A program made the translations under genes and the position numbers. The notes below the pieces were generated by a model that ran no database searches, was not told the origin of the DNA, and saw nothing but the letters and a program-made list of their open reading frames with translations. A stretch of DNA of 64,000 bases from Utricularia gibba (lineage: Eukaryota; Streptophyta; Magnoliopsida; Lamiales; Lentibulariaceae): positions 558,001-622,000 of the forward strand of contig NEEC01000023.1 in assembly GCA_002189035.1 (NCBI GenBank), given 5' to 3'. Positions 63,988 to 64,000 of the stretch are shown in pieces (the stretch's first letter is position 1; the number at the start of each line of letters is the position of its first letter).

Positions 63988-64000
63988 ATGGCAGAAGCGC
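63988..64000 (+). CDS. Possible start of a gene cut by the window edge
   Basis: An ATG in a strong plant start context (GCAAGATGGC), preceded by a CT- and purine-rich leader, opens a frame MAEA up to the last base. Only four codons are visible, so no function can be given. Confidence 0.3.

Overview
The window is plant nuclear DNA, almost certainly from a eudicot. About 84 short introns, almost all GT-AG, interrupt genes of plant-only families: oleosin, CTR1, trihelix, OVATE, DUF4378 and R2R3-MYB. A cytosolic-type tRNA-Pro and AT-rich intergenic DNA with one MULE-like element fit the same picture. Nothing points to bacterial, organellar or viral DNA. The species cannot be fixed from sequence alone.

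Layout. 0.4-0.8 kb: oleosin with seed/ABA promoter elements, then about 5 kb of AT-rich DNA. 6.2-9.8 kb: DUF4378 protein (+), converging on a small plastid-type membrane protein (-, 9.9-10.6). 11.2-12.5: NF-YB. 13.2-16.9: large Ser-rich unknown protein. 17.5: secreted proline-rich peptide. 18.4-20.0: SYP71 syntaxin (-). 20.2: tRNA-Pro(AGG). 20.6-22.0: intronless multi-pass membrane protein. 23.0-24.1: R2R3-MYB (-). 27.1-28.3: S-adenosylmethionine synthetase. 28.6-30.3: CHY/RING E3 ligase (-). 31.5-34.0: threonine deaminase. 34.5-35.7: LEA protein. 36.5-40.8: CTR1 kinase. 41.4-43.3: PETAL LOSS-type trihelix factor (-). 46.1-48.6: AGC VIII kinase (-). 51.8-52.7: MULE-like non-autonomous element. 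53.2-56.1: XSP1-like subtilase (-). 57.2-59.3: CIA1 WD40 protein (-). 59.8-60.5: SmG (-). 62.6-63.2: OVATE family protein. 63.99: possible start of a gene running off the edge.

The genes do not form a cluster or pathway. Two loose themes recur: seed/desiccation genes with CACGTG elements (oleosin, LEA) and ethylene-linked genes (AdoMet synthetase, which supplies the ethylene precursor, and CTR1, the negative regulator of ethylene signalling). Both are probably coincidental.

Two window-wide observations stand out. First, five otherwise intact genes carry a reading-frame break that is repaired by a single base, nearly always in a homopolymer and always in the same direction (one base too few). 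This looks like residual consensus error in a long-read assembly rather than gene death, and it splits real genes in naive annotation. Second, four of about 84 introns appear to use GC-AG splicing, more than the roughly 1 percent usual in plants. The best new element is an 898-bp MULE-like insertion with a perfect 10-bp target duplication and long inverted arms built of degenerate subrepeats. I found no convincing undescribed multigene system.
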